Of a stretch of DNA of 64,000 bases, positions 18,862-29,170 are shown piece by piece. Below the pieces are notes generated by a model. It saw only the letters and a program-made list of their open reading frames with translations, had not been told where the DNA came from and searched no databases. Both the position numbers and the translations under genes were made by a program. Where the stretch lies: contig NZ_CP047135.1 of the NCBI RefSeq assembly GCF_009832905.1, forward strand, positions 2,210,001 to 2,274,000, read 5' to 3'. Source of the DNA: Stenotrophomonas sp. 364. Its GTDB lineage: Bacteria > Pseudomonadota > Gammaproteobacteria > Xanthomonadales > Xanthomonadaceae. How positions within the stretch are numbered: the first letter of the stretch is position 1; every line of letters starts with the position of its first letter.

Positions 18862-20049
18862 ATGTCCATCGCCGCACCCCTGCCCCGTACCACCACGCCC
18901 CTCCTGGTGTTGTTCGCCTGTGCCGCCGGGCTCAGCGTGGCCAACGTCTACTACGCCCAACCGCTGCTGGATGCACTGGCCGCCGACCTGCACATCGGCA
19001 CCGCCCGGATCGGCGCGGTCATCGCCGCCACCCAGCTGGGCTCGGTGATCGCGCTGCTGTGGCTGGTGCCGCTGGGCGACCGGTTGGAACGCAGGCGCCT
19101 GATGGCGGCGCAGAGCGTGGGGCTGGTCGTGGCCCTGTTGGGCGTTGCCCTGGCCGGCAACGCCACCGCGCTGCTGCTGGGCATGCTGGCGGTGGGCCTG
19201 CTCGGCACCGCGATGACCCAGGGGCTGATTGCCTATGCCGCCGCTGCGGCGGGCCCGCATGAGCGTGGCCGCGTGGTCGGTGCCGCGCAGGCCGGCGTGG
19301 TGATCGGCCTGCTGCTGGCCCGGGTGGTAGCCGGTGGCGTGGCCGACCTGGGGGGCTGGCGTGCGGTGTATGTGCTGTCGGCGGTGCTGATGGTGGTCAG
19401 CGGCGCGGTGCTGTGGCTGCGCCTGCCACGGCTGCCGGTGGCCGATGCCGCGCCCCGGATCGGGTTGATCACTCTGCTGCGCCAGCAATCGGTGCTGCGC
19501 CAACGCGGCGTGCTCGGACTGCTGCTGTTCACCGCGTTCGGGCTGTTCTGGAGCAGCATGGCGCTGCCATTGAGCGCGCCGCCGCATGCGCTCAGCCATA
19601 CCGCCATCGGTGCATTCGCACTGGTCGGCCTGCTCGGCGCGTTGGCCGCCGCGCGCAGCGGGCACTGGAGCGATCGCGGCCATGCCCACCGTGTTTCCTT
19701 TGCTGCGCTGCTGCTGTTGCTGTTGAGCTGGGCCCCGCTGGCGGCGTTGCCGCTGCACCTGGGCTGGCTGGTACTGGGCGTGCTGTTGCTGGATCTGGCG
19801 GTACAGGCACTGCACGTGACCAACCAGAGCCTGATCCTGGCCGCCGCGCCCAACGCGCAGGCGCAGGTGATCGCCGCCTACATGCTGTTCTATGCGGCCG
19901 GCAGCGGGATCGGCGCGCTGCTGGGCAGCAGCCTGTATGCCGCGTATGGCTGGAGCGGTGTCTGCACTGCCGGCGCCCTGGTTTCGTTGCTTGCGCTGGG
20001 CGCGTGGTGGACGGTTTCCGCCCGCGACCACCGGCGGGCCACTGACTGA
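18862..20049 (+). CDS. MFS transporter, 12-helix efflux type
   Basis: 395 aa, mostly hydrophobic, with LLWLVPLGDRLERRRLMAAQ (MFS motif A between helices 2 and 3) and NVYYAQPLLDALAADLHIG at the start, typical of the YbcL/YdeR-like efflux branch found beside HxlR or TetR regulators. Exported compound unknown. Expression is probably repressed by the divergent HxlR protein. Confidence 0.9.
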   Translation: MSIAAPLPRTTTPLLVLFACAAGLSVANVYYAQPLLDALAADLHIGTARIGAVIAATQLGSVIALLWLVPLGDRLERRRLMAAQSVGLVVALLGVALAGNATALLLGMLAVGLLGTAMTQGLIAYAAAAAGPHERGRVVGAAQAGVVIGLLLARVVAGGVADLGGWRAVYVLSAVLMVVSGAVLWLRLPRLPVADAAPRIGLITLLRQQSVLRQRGVLGLLLFTAFGLFWSSMALPLSAPPHALSHTAIGAFALVGLLGALAAARSGHWSDRGHAHRVSFAALLLLLLSWAPLAALPLHLGWLVLGVLLLDLAVQALHVTNQSLILAAAPNAQAQVIAAYMLFYAAGSGIGALLGSSLYAAYGWSGVCTAGALVSLLALGAWWTVSARDHRRATD

Positions 20050-20095
20050 AGCATTCATCACCCCGGCTGCGTTCAAACTGCCGGCGCGTCAATCG

Positions 20096-20111
20096 TTAGC
20101 ATTTTTACTAA
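20096..20111. promoter_or_regulatory. lexA box: LexA (SOS) box of the xanthomonad type
   Basis: TTAG-CATTTT-TACTA(A) is an exact match to the TTAG-N6-TACTA motif described for Xanthomonas and Xylella LexA. It lies 115 bp upstream of imuA and makes the mutagenesis cassette SOS-inducible. Confidence 0.88.
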
Positions 20112-20225
20112 TTGCCGGTAGGATTGGCGGTCTCAGCCCCTGACACCGACCCTGCCGATACTGCCCGCCATGCCCCGCCTTGCCGCCCCTGCCCACCTGC
20201 GCCAGCCCTCCCGGGAGGTGCGTTG

Positions 20226-20843
20226 ATGGGCGCGGTCGTCGCCCTGGACCAGTTGCTGGAAAGCCGGCAGGTCTGGCGCGGCAGGCCGCAGGCCACGCCG
20301 CCGGCCACCGCCCCGCACCCTACCGGCCACCCGGCGCTGGACGCCCGCCTGCCAGGGGGCGGCTGGCCGCCGGCGGCGCTGTCGGAGGTGCTGCTGGCTG
20401 GGCCTGGGCAAGGCGAGCTGGCGCTGGTCTGGCCCACCCTGGCGCGGCTGAGCCAGCAGCAGCAGACCATCGTGCTGATTGCCCCGCCCTACCTGCCGCA
20501 TGCGCCGGGCTGGGCCGGTGCCGGGCTGGCCTTGAACCAGGTGCAGGTGGTGCGGGCAACGCCGCGTGATGCCCTGTGGGCCGCCGAACAGTGCCTGCGT
20601 TCTGCTGCCTGTGCGGCCGTGCTGTGTTGGCCGCAGCAGGCCGACGACCGCGCCCTGCGCCGGCTGCAGGTGGCCGCCGAAACCGGCCAGTGCCTGGGGT
20701 TCGCCTTCCGCGACCTGCGCCAGGCACGCAACGCCTCGCCGGCGCCACTGCGGCTGCAGCTTGAGCATGGCCAGGTGCGCGTGCTCAAGTGCCGCGGCGG
20801 CATGGCCCCGGCGCAGCCGTTGCCGCTGGCCCTGGCGCATTGA
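20226..20843 (+). CDS. imuA: ImuA, SOS mutagenesis cassette protein
   Basis: 205 aa RecA/SulA-like protein. Visible features are the conserved start of the family (VVALDQLLESRQVWRGRP), ALDARLPGGGWPPAALSEVL, and a truncated ATPase core without a clear Walker A. In other bacteria ImuA works with ImuB and the error-prone polymerase DnaE2 in damage-induced mutagenesis. It is the first gene of imuA-imuB-dnaE2, preceded by a LexA box and by GGGAGG 8 nt before the ATG. The imuB start follows 9 nt after its stop. Confidence 0.9.
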   Translation: MGAVVALDQLLESRQVWRGRPQATPPATAPHPTGHPALDARLPGGGWPPAALSEVLLAGPGQGELALVWPTLARLSQQQQTIVLIAPPYLPHAPGWAGAGLALNQVQVVRATPRDALWAAEQCLRSAACAAVLCWPQQADDRALRRLQVAAETGQCLGFAFRDLRQARNASPAPLRLQLEHGQVRVLKCRGGMAPAQPLPLALAH

Positions 20844-20852
20844 GCGGCCGCC

Positions 20853-22268
20853 GTGCACTGGGCCTGCCTGTTGCTGCCACAGCTGGCGCTGGATGCCGCC
20901 CTGCGCCAGCAGCCCGATCCGTCGGTGCCGCTGGTGCTGCTCAGCGGTCCGGCGCAGCGTCGCGTACTGCATGCGGTGAGTCCGGCGGCGCGCCAGCTTG
21001 GGCTGCGCCGCGGCATGCTGCTGTCGGCTGCGCAGGTCCTCACCCGCGACATGCGCACCGTCGAGCACGACCCGCACGCCGAACAGGCCACCCGGCAGTT
21101 GCTGGCCAGTTGGCTGTATGGCATCAGCTCGCAGGTCAGCCTGGCCTTCCCGCATGCGCTGGCGCTGGAGATCGGCGCCAGCCGCGCGCTGTTCGGTGAC
21201 TGGCCCGCGATCGAAAAGCGCCTGTGCGAGGGCCTCAAGGACCTCGGCTTCCGCCATCGCCTGGTGGCCGCACCCAACCCGCATGCGGCCTGGGTGCTGA
21301 CCCGCGTGCATGCACGGCTGGGGGTGGAGGCCCAGCAGCTGGAGGCCACATTGGCACAGGTGCCGATTGAACACAGCGGGCTGCCGGCCGAGGCAGCCAC
21401 GGTGCTGGCACGCTCGGGCCTGCGCACGCTGGGAGCGGCCTTCCAGTTGCCGCGCGACAGCCTGGCGCGGCGTTTTCCGCCGACGGTCCTGGCCCATCTG
21501 GATGCACTGCGCGGGATCAGCATGCCGCCGCTGCGCTACTACCAGCCGCCGGACCGCTTCGACGCACGCATCGAGTTCGAGTACGAGATCGAGTCCACCC
21601 AGGCGCTGCTGTTCCCGCTGCGCCGGCTCACCGGCGACCTGGCGGCCTTCCTGTGTTCGCGCGATGGCGGCGTGCAGCGCTTCACGTTGTGGTTCGAACA
21701 CGACCAGCACCCGGACACCTGCCTGGCCATCGGCCTGCTCGCGCCCGAGCGCGATGCGGCCATGCTGTTCGAACTGGCGCGCAACCGGGTGGACCACCTG
21801 CAGCTGCCCGCCGGCAGCCGAGGCCTGCGCCTGCAGGCCGACCACCTGCCCCCGTTCGTGCCGGCCGCGCGCGACCTGTTCGACCCCCGCCCGCAACAGG
21901 CAATGCCCTGGGAACAGGTGCGCGAGCGGCTGCGTGCCCGGCTGGGCGATGACGCGGTACAGGGCCTGGGGCTGCGTGCCGAACATCGTCCCGAACGTGC
22001 CAGCGGCGATGCCCACGGTGCGCCCAAAGGCCCGCCGCCGGTCCTGCCCGTGCGCCCGGGCTGGTTGCTGCCACGCCCGCAGCCGCTGCTCGACCCGCAC
22101 CTGCGCATCGTGTCCGGGCCGGAACGGATCGAATCGGGCTGGTGGGATGAAGGCGATATCCGCCGCGATTACTACGTGATCGAAACCGGCCAGGGCCAGC
22201 GCGGCTGGGCCTATACCAGCGCCGATGGGCGCGGCGGGCCGTGGATGCTGCACGGCTGGTTTTCATGA
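20853..22268 (+). CDS. imuB: ImuB, Y-family-like polymerase subunit
   Basis: 471 aa starting at GTG. It is built on a Y-family polymerase scaffold ([39 protein letters not shown]) but lacks the acidic catalytic cluster, as is typical for ImuB, which acts as a bridge between the beta clamp and DnaE2. The C-terminus ends [20 protein letters not shown] and [12 protein letters not shown], a conserved feature of the family. The stop overlaps the dnaE2 ATG by 4 nt. Confidence 0.93.
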   Translation: MHWACLLLPQLALDAALRQQPDPSVPLVLLSGPAQRRVLHAVSPAARQLGLRRGMLLSAAQVLTRDMRTVEHDPHAEQATRQLLASWLYGISSQVSLAFPHALALEIGASRALFGDWPAIEKRLCEGLKDLGFRHRLVAAPNPHAAWVLTRVHARLGVEAQQLEATLAQVPIEHSGLPAEAATVLARSGLRTLGAAFQLPRDSLARRFPPTVLAHLDALRGISMPPLRYYQPPDRFDARIEFEYEIESTQALLFPLRRLTGDLAAFLCSRDGGVQRFTLWFEHDQHPDTCLAIGLLAPERDAAMLFELARNRVDHLQLPAGSRGLRLQADHLPPFVPAARDLFDPRPQQAMPWEQVRERLRARLGDDAVQGLGLRAEHRPERASGDAHGAPKGPPPVLPVRPGWLLPRPQPLLDPHLRIVSGPERIESGWWDEGDIRRDYYVIETGQGQRGWAYTSADGRGGPWMLHGWFS

Positions 22269-25200
22269 GCACCGCCCTGCCCGACTACGCCGAGCTGCAT
22301 TGCCTGTCGGCCTTCAGCTTCCAGCGCGGCGCGTCGATCGCCGAGGAACTGTTCGCACGCGCCAAGGGCCAGGGCTACCGCGCGCTGGCGATCACCGACG
22401 AATGCTCGCTGGCCGGCATCGTGCGGGCCTGGCAGGCAGCGAAGAAGCACGACCTGGCGCTGATCACCGGCGCGGAGTTCCAGCTCGACGACGGCCCCAA
22501 GCTGGTGCTGCTGTGCACCGACCTGGCCGCCTATGCCGGCCTGTGCCAGCTGATCACCACCTGCCGCCGGCGCGCGCCCAAGGGCGAGTACCGCTGCCTG
22601 CGCGAGGATCTGGATACGCTGCCCGACAGCCTGCTGTGCCTGTGGCTGGACCGCGTGCCCAACGCCGATGACGCCGCCTGGCTGCAGGCCCGCTTCGCAC
22701 AGCGGCTGTGGCTGGCGGTGGAGCTGCACCGGGAGGCCGATGACAGCCAGCGCCTGGCCGCGCTGCAACGCTTCGGTCGCGAGCATGCCATCCCGCTGGT
22801 GGCCAGCGGCGATGTGCACATGCACGTGCGCCGCCGCCGCGCCCTGCAGGACACCCTCACCGCGATCCGCCACCACTGCACCATCGCCGATGCCGGCTGG
22901 CGGCTGTTTGCCAACGGCGAACGGCATGTGCGCACCCGCCAGGCGCTGGCCGCGCTGTACCCGCCGGCCTTGCTGGCCGAAACCGTGCGTATCGCCGACC
23001 GCTGCCACTTCGACCTCAAGCAGCTGCAGTACACCTACCCGCGCGAACTGATCCCGGCCGGGCACGACCCGGCCAGCTGGCTGCGCACGCTGGTGGAGGA
23101 CGGCATGCAATGGCGGTGGAAAGAAGGCGCCACGGCAAAACAGCGCACGCAGATCGAACACGAACTCGACCTGATCCACACGAAACAGTACGAGTCCTAC
23201 TTCCTGACCGTGCACGACATCGTGCGCTTCGCGCGCAGCCAGAAGATCCTCTGCCAGGGCCGCGGCTCGGCCGCCAATTCCTCGGTGTGCTACGTCCTGG
23301 GTGTGACCGAAATCGACCCCAGCGAGATGGAACTGCTGTTCGAGCGCTTCATCTCCGCCGAACGCGACGAGCCGCCGGACATCGACATCGACTTCGAACA
23401 CGAGCGCCGCGAGGAAGTGCTGCAGTACGTGTTCAACCGCTACGGTCGCGAACGCGCTGCATTGACCGCGGTGGCGATCAGCTACCGTGGCCGCAGTGCG
23501 GTGCGCGACGTGGCCCGCGTGCTCGGCCTGCCGCCGGACCAGGTCAACGAACTGGCCGCCTGCCTGGACCGCTGGAGCAGCCATGAACCGCTGCCCGAGG
23601 CCCTGCGCGAGCGCGGCTTCGACCCGGACACGCCGCTGATGCGGCGGGTGGTGGCGTTGACCAGCGAACTGGTCGATTTCCCGCGCCACCTGTCCCAGCA
23701 CCCGGGCGGTTTCGTGATTTCCGAGCACCCGCTGTCCACCCTGGTGCCGGTCGAAAACGCGGCCATGGCCGACCGCACCGTGATCCAGTGGGACAAGGAC
23801 GACCTGGACGCCACCGGGCTGATGAAGGTGGACTGCCTGGCACTGGGCATGCTCACCGCCGTGCGCAAATGCCTGGCCATGCTGCACGCGCACGGCGCAC
23901 CTTTGATGGGCATGGCCGATATTCCTCCCGGCGACACGAAAACCTACGACATGATCTGCCGCGCCGACACCCTGGGGGTGTTTCAGATCGAATCGCGTGC
24001 GCAGATGGCCATGCTGCCGCGCATGCAGCCGCGCTGTTTCTACGACCTGGTGATCGAAGTGGCGATCGTGCGCCCCGGCCCGATCCAGGGCGACATGGTC
24101 CACCCCTATCTGAACCGGCGTAAAAAGCTCAAGGAAGAAGGCATCGAGGAAATCGACTACCCGCCCGCGCTGGAGAAGGTATTCAAGCGCACCTTGGGCG
24201 TGCCGCTGTTCCAGGAGCAGGTGATGCAGCTGGCGGTGGCCGCGGCCGGCTTTACCGCAGGCGAGGCCGACGCGCTGCGCCGTTCGATGGCGGCCTGGAA
24301 ACGCCATGGCGGGCTGGAGCCGCACCGCGACCGCCTGCTCACCGGCATGGCCGCCCGTGGCCACAGCCGCGAATACGGCGAACGCCTGTTCGAGCAGATC
24401 AAGGGCTTCGGCAGTTATGGCTTCCCGGAAAGCCACGCGGCCAGCTTCGCGCTGATCACCTATGTCAGTTGCTGGCTCAAGTGCCACCACCCGTCGGCGT
24501 TTGCCGCCAGCCTGATCAACAGCCAGCCGCTGGGGTTCTACACCCCCGACCAGATCCTGCAGGACGCGCGCCGCCACGGCGTACCGGTACTGCCGGTGGA
24601 TGTGCGCCGCAGCGACTGGGACTGCACGCTGCTGCCGCCCACGGCGCCCGACCGCCCGTTCGGCATCCGCCTGGGCCTGCGCCTGATCGATGGCTTCAGC
24701 GAAGATGTCGCCACCGCGCTGGTGCAGGCACGCGCGCGGCAGCCGTTCGACAGCGTGGCCGACCTCAGCCAACGCGCGCGGCTGGATCGCCGCCACCAGG
24801 GCCTGCTGGCCGATGCGGGGGCGTTGAAGGGGTTGAGCGGCCATCGCCATCGCGCGCGCTGGGAAGTGTCGGGCGTGGAAAAACCGTTGCCGCTGTTCGA
24901 CACCGCACGGGCCACCGTGGAAGCCAGCGTGCCGTTGCCGCCGCCCAGTGCGCTGGAGGACATGCAGGCCGACTACAACAGCACCGGCACCACCCTGGGC
25001 CGGCACATGGTGGCCTTCATCCGCGCGCAGCTGCGCCAGCGCCGCTGCCAGCGTTCGGACGAACTGGCCGCCCTGCCGCATGGGCGCGCCGTGCGGTTTG
25101 CCGGGCTGGTGCGCATGCGCCAACGCCCGCAGACCGCCAGCGGGGTCACCTTCCTGACCCTGGAAGACGAATGCGGCATGGTCAACGCCGTGGTCTGGCG

Positions 25201-25366
25201 CAAGACCGCCGACCGCCAGCACCGGGTGCTGGTGGAAGCGCGGATGATGCAGATCGACGGCCGCCTGGAACGCGTGGATGGCGTGCAGCACCTGATCGTG
25301 CGGCAGATGTACAACATCGACTCCCTGATCGAAGGCGTGCGCACGCACAGTCGGGATTTCCATTGA
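22265..25366 (+). CDS. dnaE2: Error-prone DNA polymerase III alpha-like subunit
   Basis: 1033 aa C-family polymerase (ImuC). A PHP domain occupies about residues 1-200 ([25 protein letters not shown]). The polymerase core includes [20 protein letters not shown] and the catalytic Asp motif [13 protein letters not shown] (about residues 370-382), and an OB-fold is near the end. The C-terminus SRDFH is characteristic of DnaE2. It performs damage-induced translesion synthesis with ImuB. It is translationally coupled to imuB and is last in the SOS operon. Confidence 0.97.
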   Translation: MSTALPDYAELHCLSAFSFQRGASIAEELFARAKGQGYRALAITDECSLAGIVRAWQAAKKHDLALITGAEFQLDDGPKLVLLCTDLAAYAGLCQLITTCRRRAPKGEYRCLREDLDTLPDSLLCLWLDRVPNADDAAWLQARFAQRLWLAVELHREADDSQRLAALQRFGREHAIPLVASGDVHMHVRRRRALQDTLTAIRHHCTIADAGWRLFANGERHVRTRQALAALYPPALLAETVRIADRCHFDLKQLQYTYPRELIPAGHDPASWLRTLVEDGMQWRWKEGATAKQRTQIEHELDLIHTKQYESYFLTVHDIVRFARSQKILCQGRGSAANSSVCYVLGVTEIDPSEMELLFERFISAERDEPPDIDIDFEHERREEVLQYVFNRYGRERAALTAVAISYRGRSAVRDVARVLGLPPDQVNELAACLDRWSSHEPLPEALRERGFDPDTPLMRRVVALTSELVDFPRHLSQHPGGFVISEHPLSTLVPVENAAMADRTVIQWDKDDLDATGLMKVDCLALGMLTAVRKCLAMLHAHGAPLMGMADIPPGDTKTYDMICRADTLGVFQIESRAQMAMLPRMQPRCFYDLVIEVAIVRPGPIQGDMVHPYLNRRKKLKEEGIEEIDYPPALEKVFKRTLGVPLFQEQVMQLAVAAAGFTAGEADALRRSMAAWKRHGGLEPHRDRLLTGMAARGHSREYGERLFEQIKGFGSYGFPESHAASFALITYVSCWLKCHHPSAFAASLINSQPLGFYTPDQILQDARRHGVPVLPVDVRRSDWDCTLLPPTAPDRPFGIRLGLRLIDGFSEDVATALVQARARQPFDSVADLSQRARLDRRHQGLLADAGALKGLSGHRHRARWEVSGVEKPLPLFDTARATVEASVPLPPPSALEDMQADYNSTGTTLGRHMVAFIRAQLRQRRCQRSDELAALPHGRAVRFAGLVRMRQRPQTASGVTFLTLEDECGMVNAVVWRKTADRQHRVLVEARMMQIDGRLERVDGVQHLIVRQMYNIDSLIEGVRTHSRDFH

Positions 25367-25483
25367 TGCCGCGCAGCAACACGTGACCAACTTCACGATC
25401 ACTGCAAATACAGACTTTCCCGACTGGTGTCGCAATCAACCATTGCGGTATGGTCGCGAGCTTCCAAGGATCTGGAGCCGCCA

Positions 25484-25990
25484 ATGTCACGCGCACTCAC
25501 CCTCACCACGCTGGTTGTCTCCAGCCTTGCGCTTGTCGTTTCCGCCTGGACCGGCATCCGCCTGCACCAGAGCCAGGCCCACGACCGGGTGATCACCGCA
25601 CGCGGGCTGGTCATCCAGGACAGCACCGGCCAGGCCCGGGTGATTCTTGGCGCACCGGTGCCCGACCCGCTCAGCAAGGGCATCTCGCAGGGGCCGCGCG
25701 CATCGCCGTTGTCAGGGCTGATCCTGCTCGGCGCCGACGGTTCCGAACGCGGCGGCTACGGCACCGCCGATGTCGGGGATGAAGCCATGCTCACCCTGGA
25801 CGATGCCAGTGGCACCACCGAAGTATTCAAGGTCACCGCCAATCCGGATCGCGGCGCCACCCTGGTGATCAAGCACCAGAACAGCACCGGCGCCATGCTC
25901 ACTTCCTGGCAGGGCAAGCCGGAGTTGATCTTCGTCGGCGACAACGGCCAATCGCACTACGTGCGCCCGAGTACCCCCAGCGCGCCGTGA
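25484..25990 (+). CDS. Membrane-anchored protein of unknown function
   Basis: 168 aa with an N-terminal hydrophobic segment (TLTTLVVSSLALVVSAWTGI) that looks like an uncleaved anchor or signal, followed by a beta-rich domain with repeated short G/D turns: RGLVIQDSTGQARVILGAPV, LILLGADGSERGGYG and LTLDDASG. The repeat pattern suggests a small beta-structure. Family not recognised. The last 34 nt overlap the end of the convergent MocR gene. The ATG at 25484 was chosen because a GGAG-like site sits just before it. Confidence 0.68.
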   Translation: MSRALTLTTLVVSSLALVVSAWTGIRLHQSQAHDRVITARGLVIQDSTGQARVILGAPVPDPLSKGISQGPRASPLSGLILLGADGSERGGYGTADVGDEAMLTLDDASGTTEVFKVTANPDRGATLVIKHQNSTGAMLTSWQGKPELIFVGDNGQSHYVRPSTPSAP

Positions 25991-27279
25991 TCCTCCAGCG
26001 CCTGGCGTAGATCAAGCGCAACGCGGCGCGCGTCGCCGGCGGCCAGCATGGCGGTGGTGATGCGCAGGCCGTGCACGCCCGGCTGCACGGCAAACACTTC
26101 GCCGCCGCGCAGCTGCCACCCGCGCTGGGCCAGCGCCAGCACCAGCGCCTGGCTGTCGGCGGCAAGCGGCACCCACAGGTTCAGCCCGTCCATCACCGCA
26201 GGGGTCTGGATGCCCTGCTCGCCCAGTGCCTGCTGCAACACCTGGCAACGCTGCGCATAGTCGCGCCCGGCCTTGGCCACGCGCGCCATCACCCGCGCCG
26301 AGCCCAGCGCCGCGGCTGCCGCATCCTGCAGCAGGTGGCTGACCCAGCCGGTGCCGGGGGCCATGCGCAGGCGCAGGCGTGCGGCGGTGTCGGCATCGCA
26401 GCCCAGCACCGCCAGGCGCAGGTCAGGCCCGAGCGCCTTGGACAGCGAACGCACCAGCACCCAGCGCCGCGTGCGCGCGGCGATCACCGAGTGGTACGGC
26501 TGCTGCGACAACAATGCGAAATGATCGTCCACCAGCACCAGCACCTGCGGATGCCGTTCCAGCACCTGGCGCAGTTCGCGCGCGCGGCGTTGGCTGAGGC
26601 TGGCGCCGGTGGGGTTGTGCGCACGCGGGGTCAGCAGCACCGCACGCGCACCGGCATCCAGCGCCGCCGCCAGCGCCGCCGGCACCATGCCATGTTCATC
26701 GATGGCCACCGCCAGCGTGGCGTGCCCGCCCGCGCGCAGGGTGTTGAGGCTGCCGAGAAAGCATGGATTCTCCACCGCCACACGGTCGCCCGGCACCAGC
26801 CAGCTACCCAGCACCCGCTCGATCGCATCGACCGCGCCATGGCTGAGTTCCAGCGCATACCCGGGCGGGCAATCCGGGTCCAGCTGCGCGCGTGCCAACC
26901 GCTCCAGCTGCGGGTCGATGGTGGGGGTGCCGTACAGGCGCGGAGCCCGTTCCGGCAACAACCCCCGCAGGTCCGGCAGCCATTGCGGGTCGGGGTTGCC
27001 ACTGGACAGATCGTGCAACGCCGAACCGCCCGTACTGCCCTCCTGGGCACCGACCGCCGGCGGCGCGGTCACCACTGTGCCGCGCCGGCCCTGGGTCTGC
27101 GCCAGCCCGGCCGCGTCCAGCCGCTTGTAGGCGGCGGCCACCGTATTGCGGTTGATCTGCAGCTGCAGGGCCAGGTCGCGGACCGGCGGCAGCAGCTGGC
27201 CCGGTACCAGCGCCCCACTGAGGATCTGCTGGCGGATGCTGTCGAACACCGCGCTGGCGGTCTGGCCGGTGATTTTCAT
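25957..27279 (-). CDS. ptsJ: MocR-family (GntR HTH plus aminotransferase-like) regulator, PtsJ-like
   Basis: 440 aa: winged HTH at residues 1-70 (QQILSGALVPGQLLPPVRDL, QINRNTVAAAYKRLDAAGLA) fused to a fold-type I PLP domain (about 90-440) with VLVDDHFALLSQ and the PLP-lysine segment RSLSKALGPDLRLAVLG. The organisation and length fit the PtsJ branch, which in Salmonella controls a pyridoxal kinase gene. It is divergent from yggS, so control of vitamin B6 homeostasis genes is plausible. The gene symbol is tentative. Confidence 0.82.
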   Translation of the reverse strand: MKITGQTASAVFDSIRQQILSGALVPGQLLPPVRDLALQLQINRNTVAAAYKRLDAAGLAQTQGRRGTVVTAPPAVGAQEGSTGGSALHDLSSGNPDPQWLPDLRGLLPERAPRLYGTPTIDPQLERLARAQLDPDCPPGYALELSHGAVDAIERVLGSWLVPGDRVAVENPCFLGSLNTLRAGGHATLAVAIDEHGMVPAALAAALDAGARAVLLTPRAHNPTGASLSQRRARELRQVLERHPQVLVLVDDHFALLSQQPYHSVIAARTRRWVLVRSLSKALGPDLRLAVLGCDADTAARLRLRMAPGTGWVSHLLQDAAAAALGSARVMARVAKAGRDYAQRCQVLQQALGEQGIQTPAVMDGLNLWVPLAADSQALVLALAQRGWQLRGGEVFAVQPGVHGLRITTAMLAAGDARRVALDLRQALEDHGALGVLGRT

Positions 27280-27368
27280 TTTGTCCTATGCCAATATACG
27301 GATCGTCCCGGGACAGTGTTGCACGTGCCGGACCGCCCGTGCAGCCGCCCTCGCTTCAGGAGTTCCCC

Positions 27369-28148
27369 ATGCCCATCGCACGCCCCGACTGGCCGCAGGC
27401 CACCACCGTCGACACCATCGCCCACAACCTGGCGGCCGTGCGCCAGCGCATCGCGCGTGCGTGCGAACGTGCCGGCCGCGATCCGGCCGGCGTGCGCCTG
27501 CTGCCGGTCAGCAAGACTGTCGACCAGGCACGGCTGCGCCTGGCCTGGGAAGCCGGCTGCCGCGAACTGGGCGAGAACAAGGTGCAGGAGGCCCAGGCCA
27601 AGGCCGACGGCATGGCCGACCTGCCGATCCGCTGGTCGGTGATCGGCCACCTGCAGACCAACAAGGCCCGCGACGTGGCGCGCTTCGCCAGTGAATTCCA
27701 GGCACTGGACAGCCTCCGCGTGGCCGAGGCACTGGACCGCCGGCTGGCGCTGGAGCAGCGCACGCTGGACGTGTTCGTGCAGGTAAACACCTCCGGCGAG
27801 GCCAGCAAGTACGGCCTGGATCCGATCGCGGTGGCGGACTTCATGCAGCAGTTGCCGGCCTTTCCCCGGCTGCGCGTGCGCGGACTGATGACGCTGGCGG
27901 TGTTCTCGTCCGACCCGGCGCAGGTACGCCCGTGCTTCGTACGCCTGCGTGACCTGCGCGACCGCCTGCGGCCCACCCTGCCGGACGGGATCCTGCTGGA
28001 CGAGTTGTCGATGGGCATGTCCGGCGACTTCGACCTGGCCATCGAAGAAGGTGCCACCGTGGTGCGGGTCGGCCAGGCCATCTTCGGCGCGCGCGCCACC
28101 CCGGACAGCTTCTACTGGCCCACCAGCGCCGCCGAGGGCACCCCATGA
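27369..28148 (+). CDS. yggS: YggS/PROSC-family PLP homeostasis protein
   Basis: 259 aa alanine-racemase-like TIM barrel that binds PLP. The PLP Lys is Lys49 in LLPVSKTVDQ. Family segments ELGENKVQEAQAKAD, WSVIGHLQTNKARDVARFAS, VFVQVNTSGEASKYGLD and ELSMGMSGDFDLAIEEGATVVR are all present. It is thought to buffer or carry PLP; loss causes B6-related imbalance in many bacteria. The first of three genes with overlapping stop and start codons, divergent from the MocR gene. Confidence 0.94.
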   Translation: MPIARPDWPQATTVDTIAHNLAAVRQRIARACERAGRDPAGVRLLPVSKTVDQARLRLAWEAGCRELGENKVQEAQAKADGMADLPIRWSVIGHLQTNKARDVARFASEFQALDSLRVAEALDRRLALEQRTLDVFVQVNTSGEASKYGLDPIAVADFMQQLPAFPRLRVRGLMTLAVFSSDPAQVRPCFVRLRDLRDRLRPTLPDGILLDELSMGMSGDFDLAIEEGATVVRVGQAIFGARATPDSFYWPTSAAEGTP

Positions 28149-28879
28149 AGGCGGTGGCGATCCAGCACGTCGCATTTGAAGACACGGGAATACTCGCTCC
28201 GTTGTTGGCCGCACGCGGTTGGCAGCTGCAGACACTGCAGGCCGGCATCGACCGCCTGGACGACGCCGAGACCGCCGATCTGCTGATCGTGCTGGGCGGG
28301 CCGATCAGCGCCAATGACGTGCAGGCCTACCCGCATCTGCAGGTGCTGCATGCCCTGCTGCGCTCACGCCTGGCCGCGGACCGCCCGACGCTGGGCATCT
28401 GCCTGGGCGCGCAGCTGGTGGCCCGCGCACTGGGCGCCAGCGTGACGCCGATGGGCGCGAAGGAAATCGGCTTCGCGCCGTTGTCGCTGACCGATGCCGG
28501 CCTCGCCTCGCCCCTGCGCGCCCTGGTGGGCATCCCGGTGCTGCACTGGCATAGCGAATCCTTCACCCTGCCCGACGGTGCACAACGCCTGGCGGCCACG
28601 CCCGCCTGTGCGCAGCAGGCGTTCGCCATCGGCCACCACCTGCTGGCCCTGCAGTGCCATCCCGAGGTCGACGCCACCCGCATCGACACCTGGCTGATCG
28701 GCCATGCCGACGAACTGCAGCGCGCGGGTATTGATCCCCGCACCCTGCGCGAACAGGCTGCCCGTTACGCCGCGCCACTGGCGGCCGCCGCACGCGACCT
28801 GTTCGCCGCGTGGCTGGATGCACTGCCGACGCCGGCGCCTGTTACCGATGCGCCCCTTGCCGGGACGGTGTCCGCATGA
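28145..28879 (+). CDS. Class I glutamine amidotransferase
   Basis: 244 aa GATase1 domain of the GMP-synthase-like stand-alone type. The catalytic triad is visible: Cys86 in LGICLGAQ, and His172 and Glu174 in LQCHPEVD. LLIVLGGPISANDVQAYPHL precedes the nucleophile elbow. The acceptor is unknown. The ATG overlaps the yggS stop by 4 nt, so the two are coupled. Confidence 0.88.
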   Translation: MKAVAIQHVAFEDTGILAPLLAARGWQLQTLQAGIDRLDDAETADLLIVLGGPISANDVQAYPHLQVLHALLRSRLAADRPTLGICLGAQLVARALGASVTPMGAKEIGFAPLSLTDAGLASPLRALVGIPVLHWHSESFTLPDGAQRLAATPACAQQAFAIGHHLLALQCHPEVDATRIDTWLIGHADELQRAGIDPRTLREQAARYAAPLAAAARDLFAAWLDALPTPAPVTDAPLAGTVSA

Positions 28880-29124
28880 GCAGCCATCGCCTGATCGTGC
28901 ACCAGCACGGCGTGCTGCTGGGCCACTTCGATAGCGCCGGTCCGCAGGCCCGCCATCACCTGCATACCCTGGCCACGCAGTTGCCGGCCGCCGCCGGGTT
29001 CCAGCTGCAATGGCAGCAGGCCATCGGCGAACAGCGGCTGTTGAGCAGCGGCCCGGCGGGCCTGAAGGTGCTGGGCAGCGAAGTGGTCTATCAGGACATC
29101 GCCACGCCTGTGGACAGCGGCTGA
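28876..29124 (+). CDS. Small hypothetical protein, 82 aa
   Basis: The ATG overlaps the amidotransferase stop (ATGA), giving a third coupled gene. The product (MSSHRLIVHQHGVLLGHFDS...) is His-rich at the N-terminus, soluble, and has no recognised family. Coupling is the main support that it is real. Confidence 0.7.
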   Translation: MSSHRLIVHQHGVLLGHFDSAGPQARHHLHTLATQLPAAAGFQLQWQQAIGEQRLLSSGPAGLKVLGSEVVYQDIATPVDSG

Positions 29125-29170
29125 CCCACCAGCGATAGAATCAGCAACGACACACCACTGCTTCGGGGGG

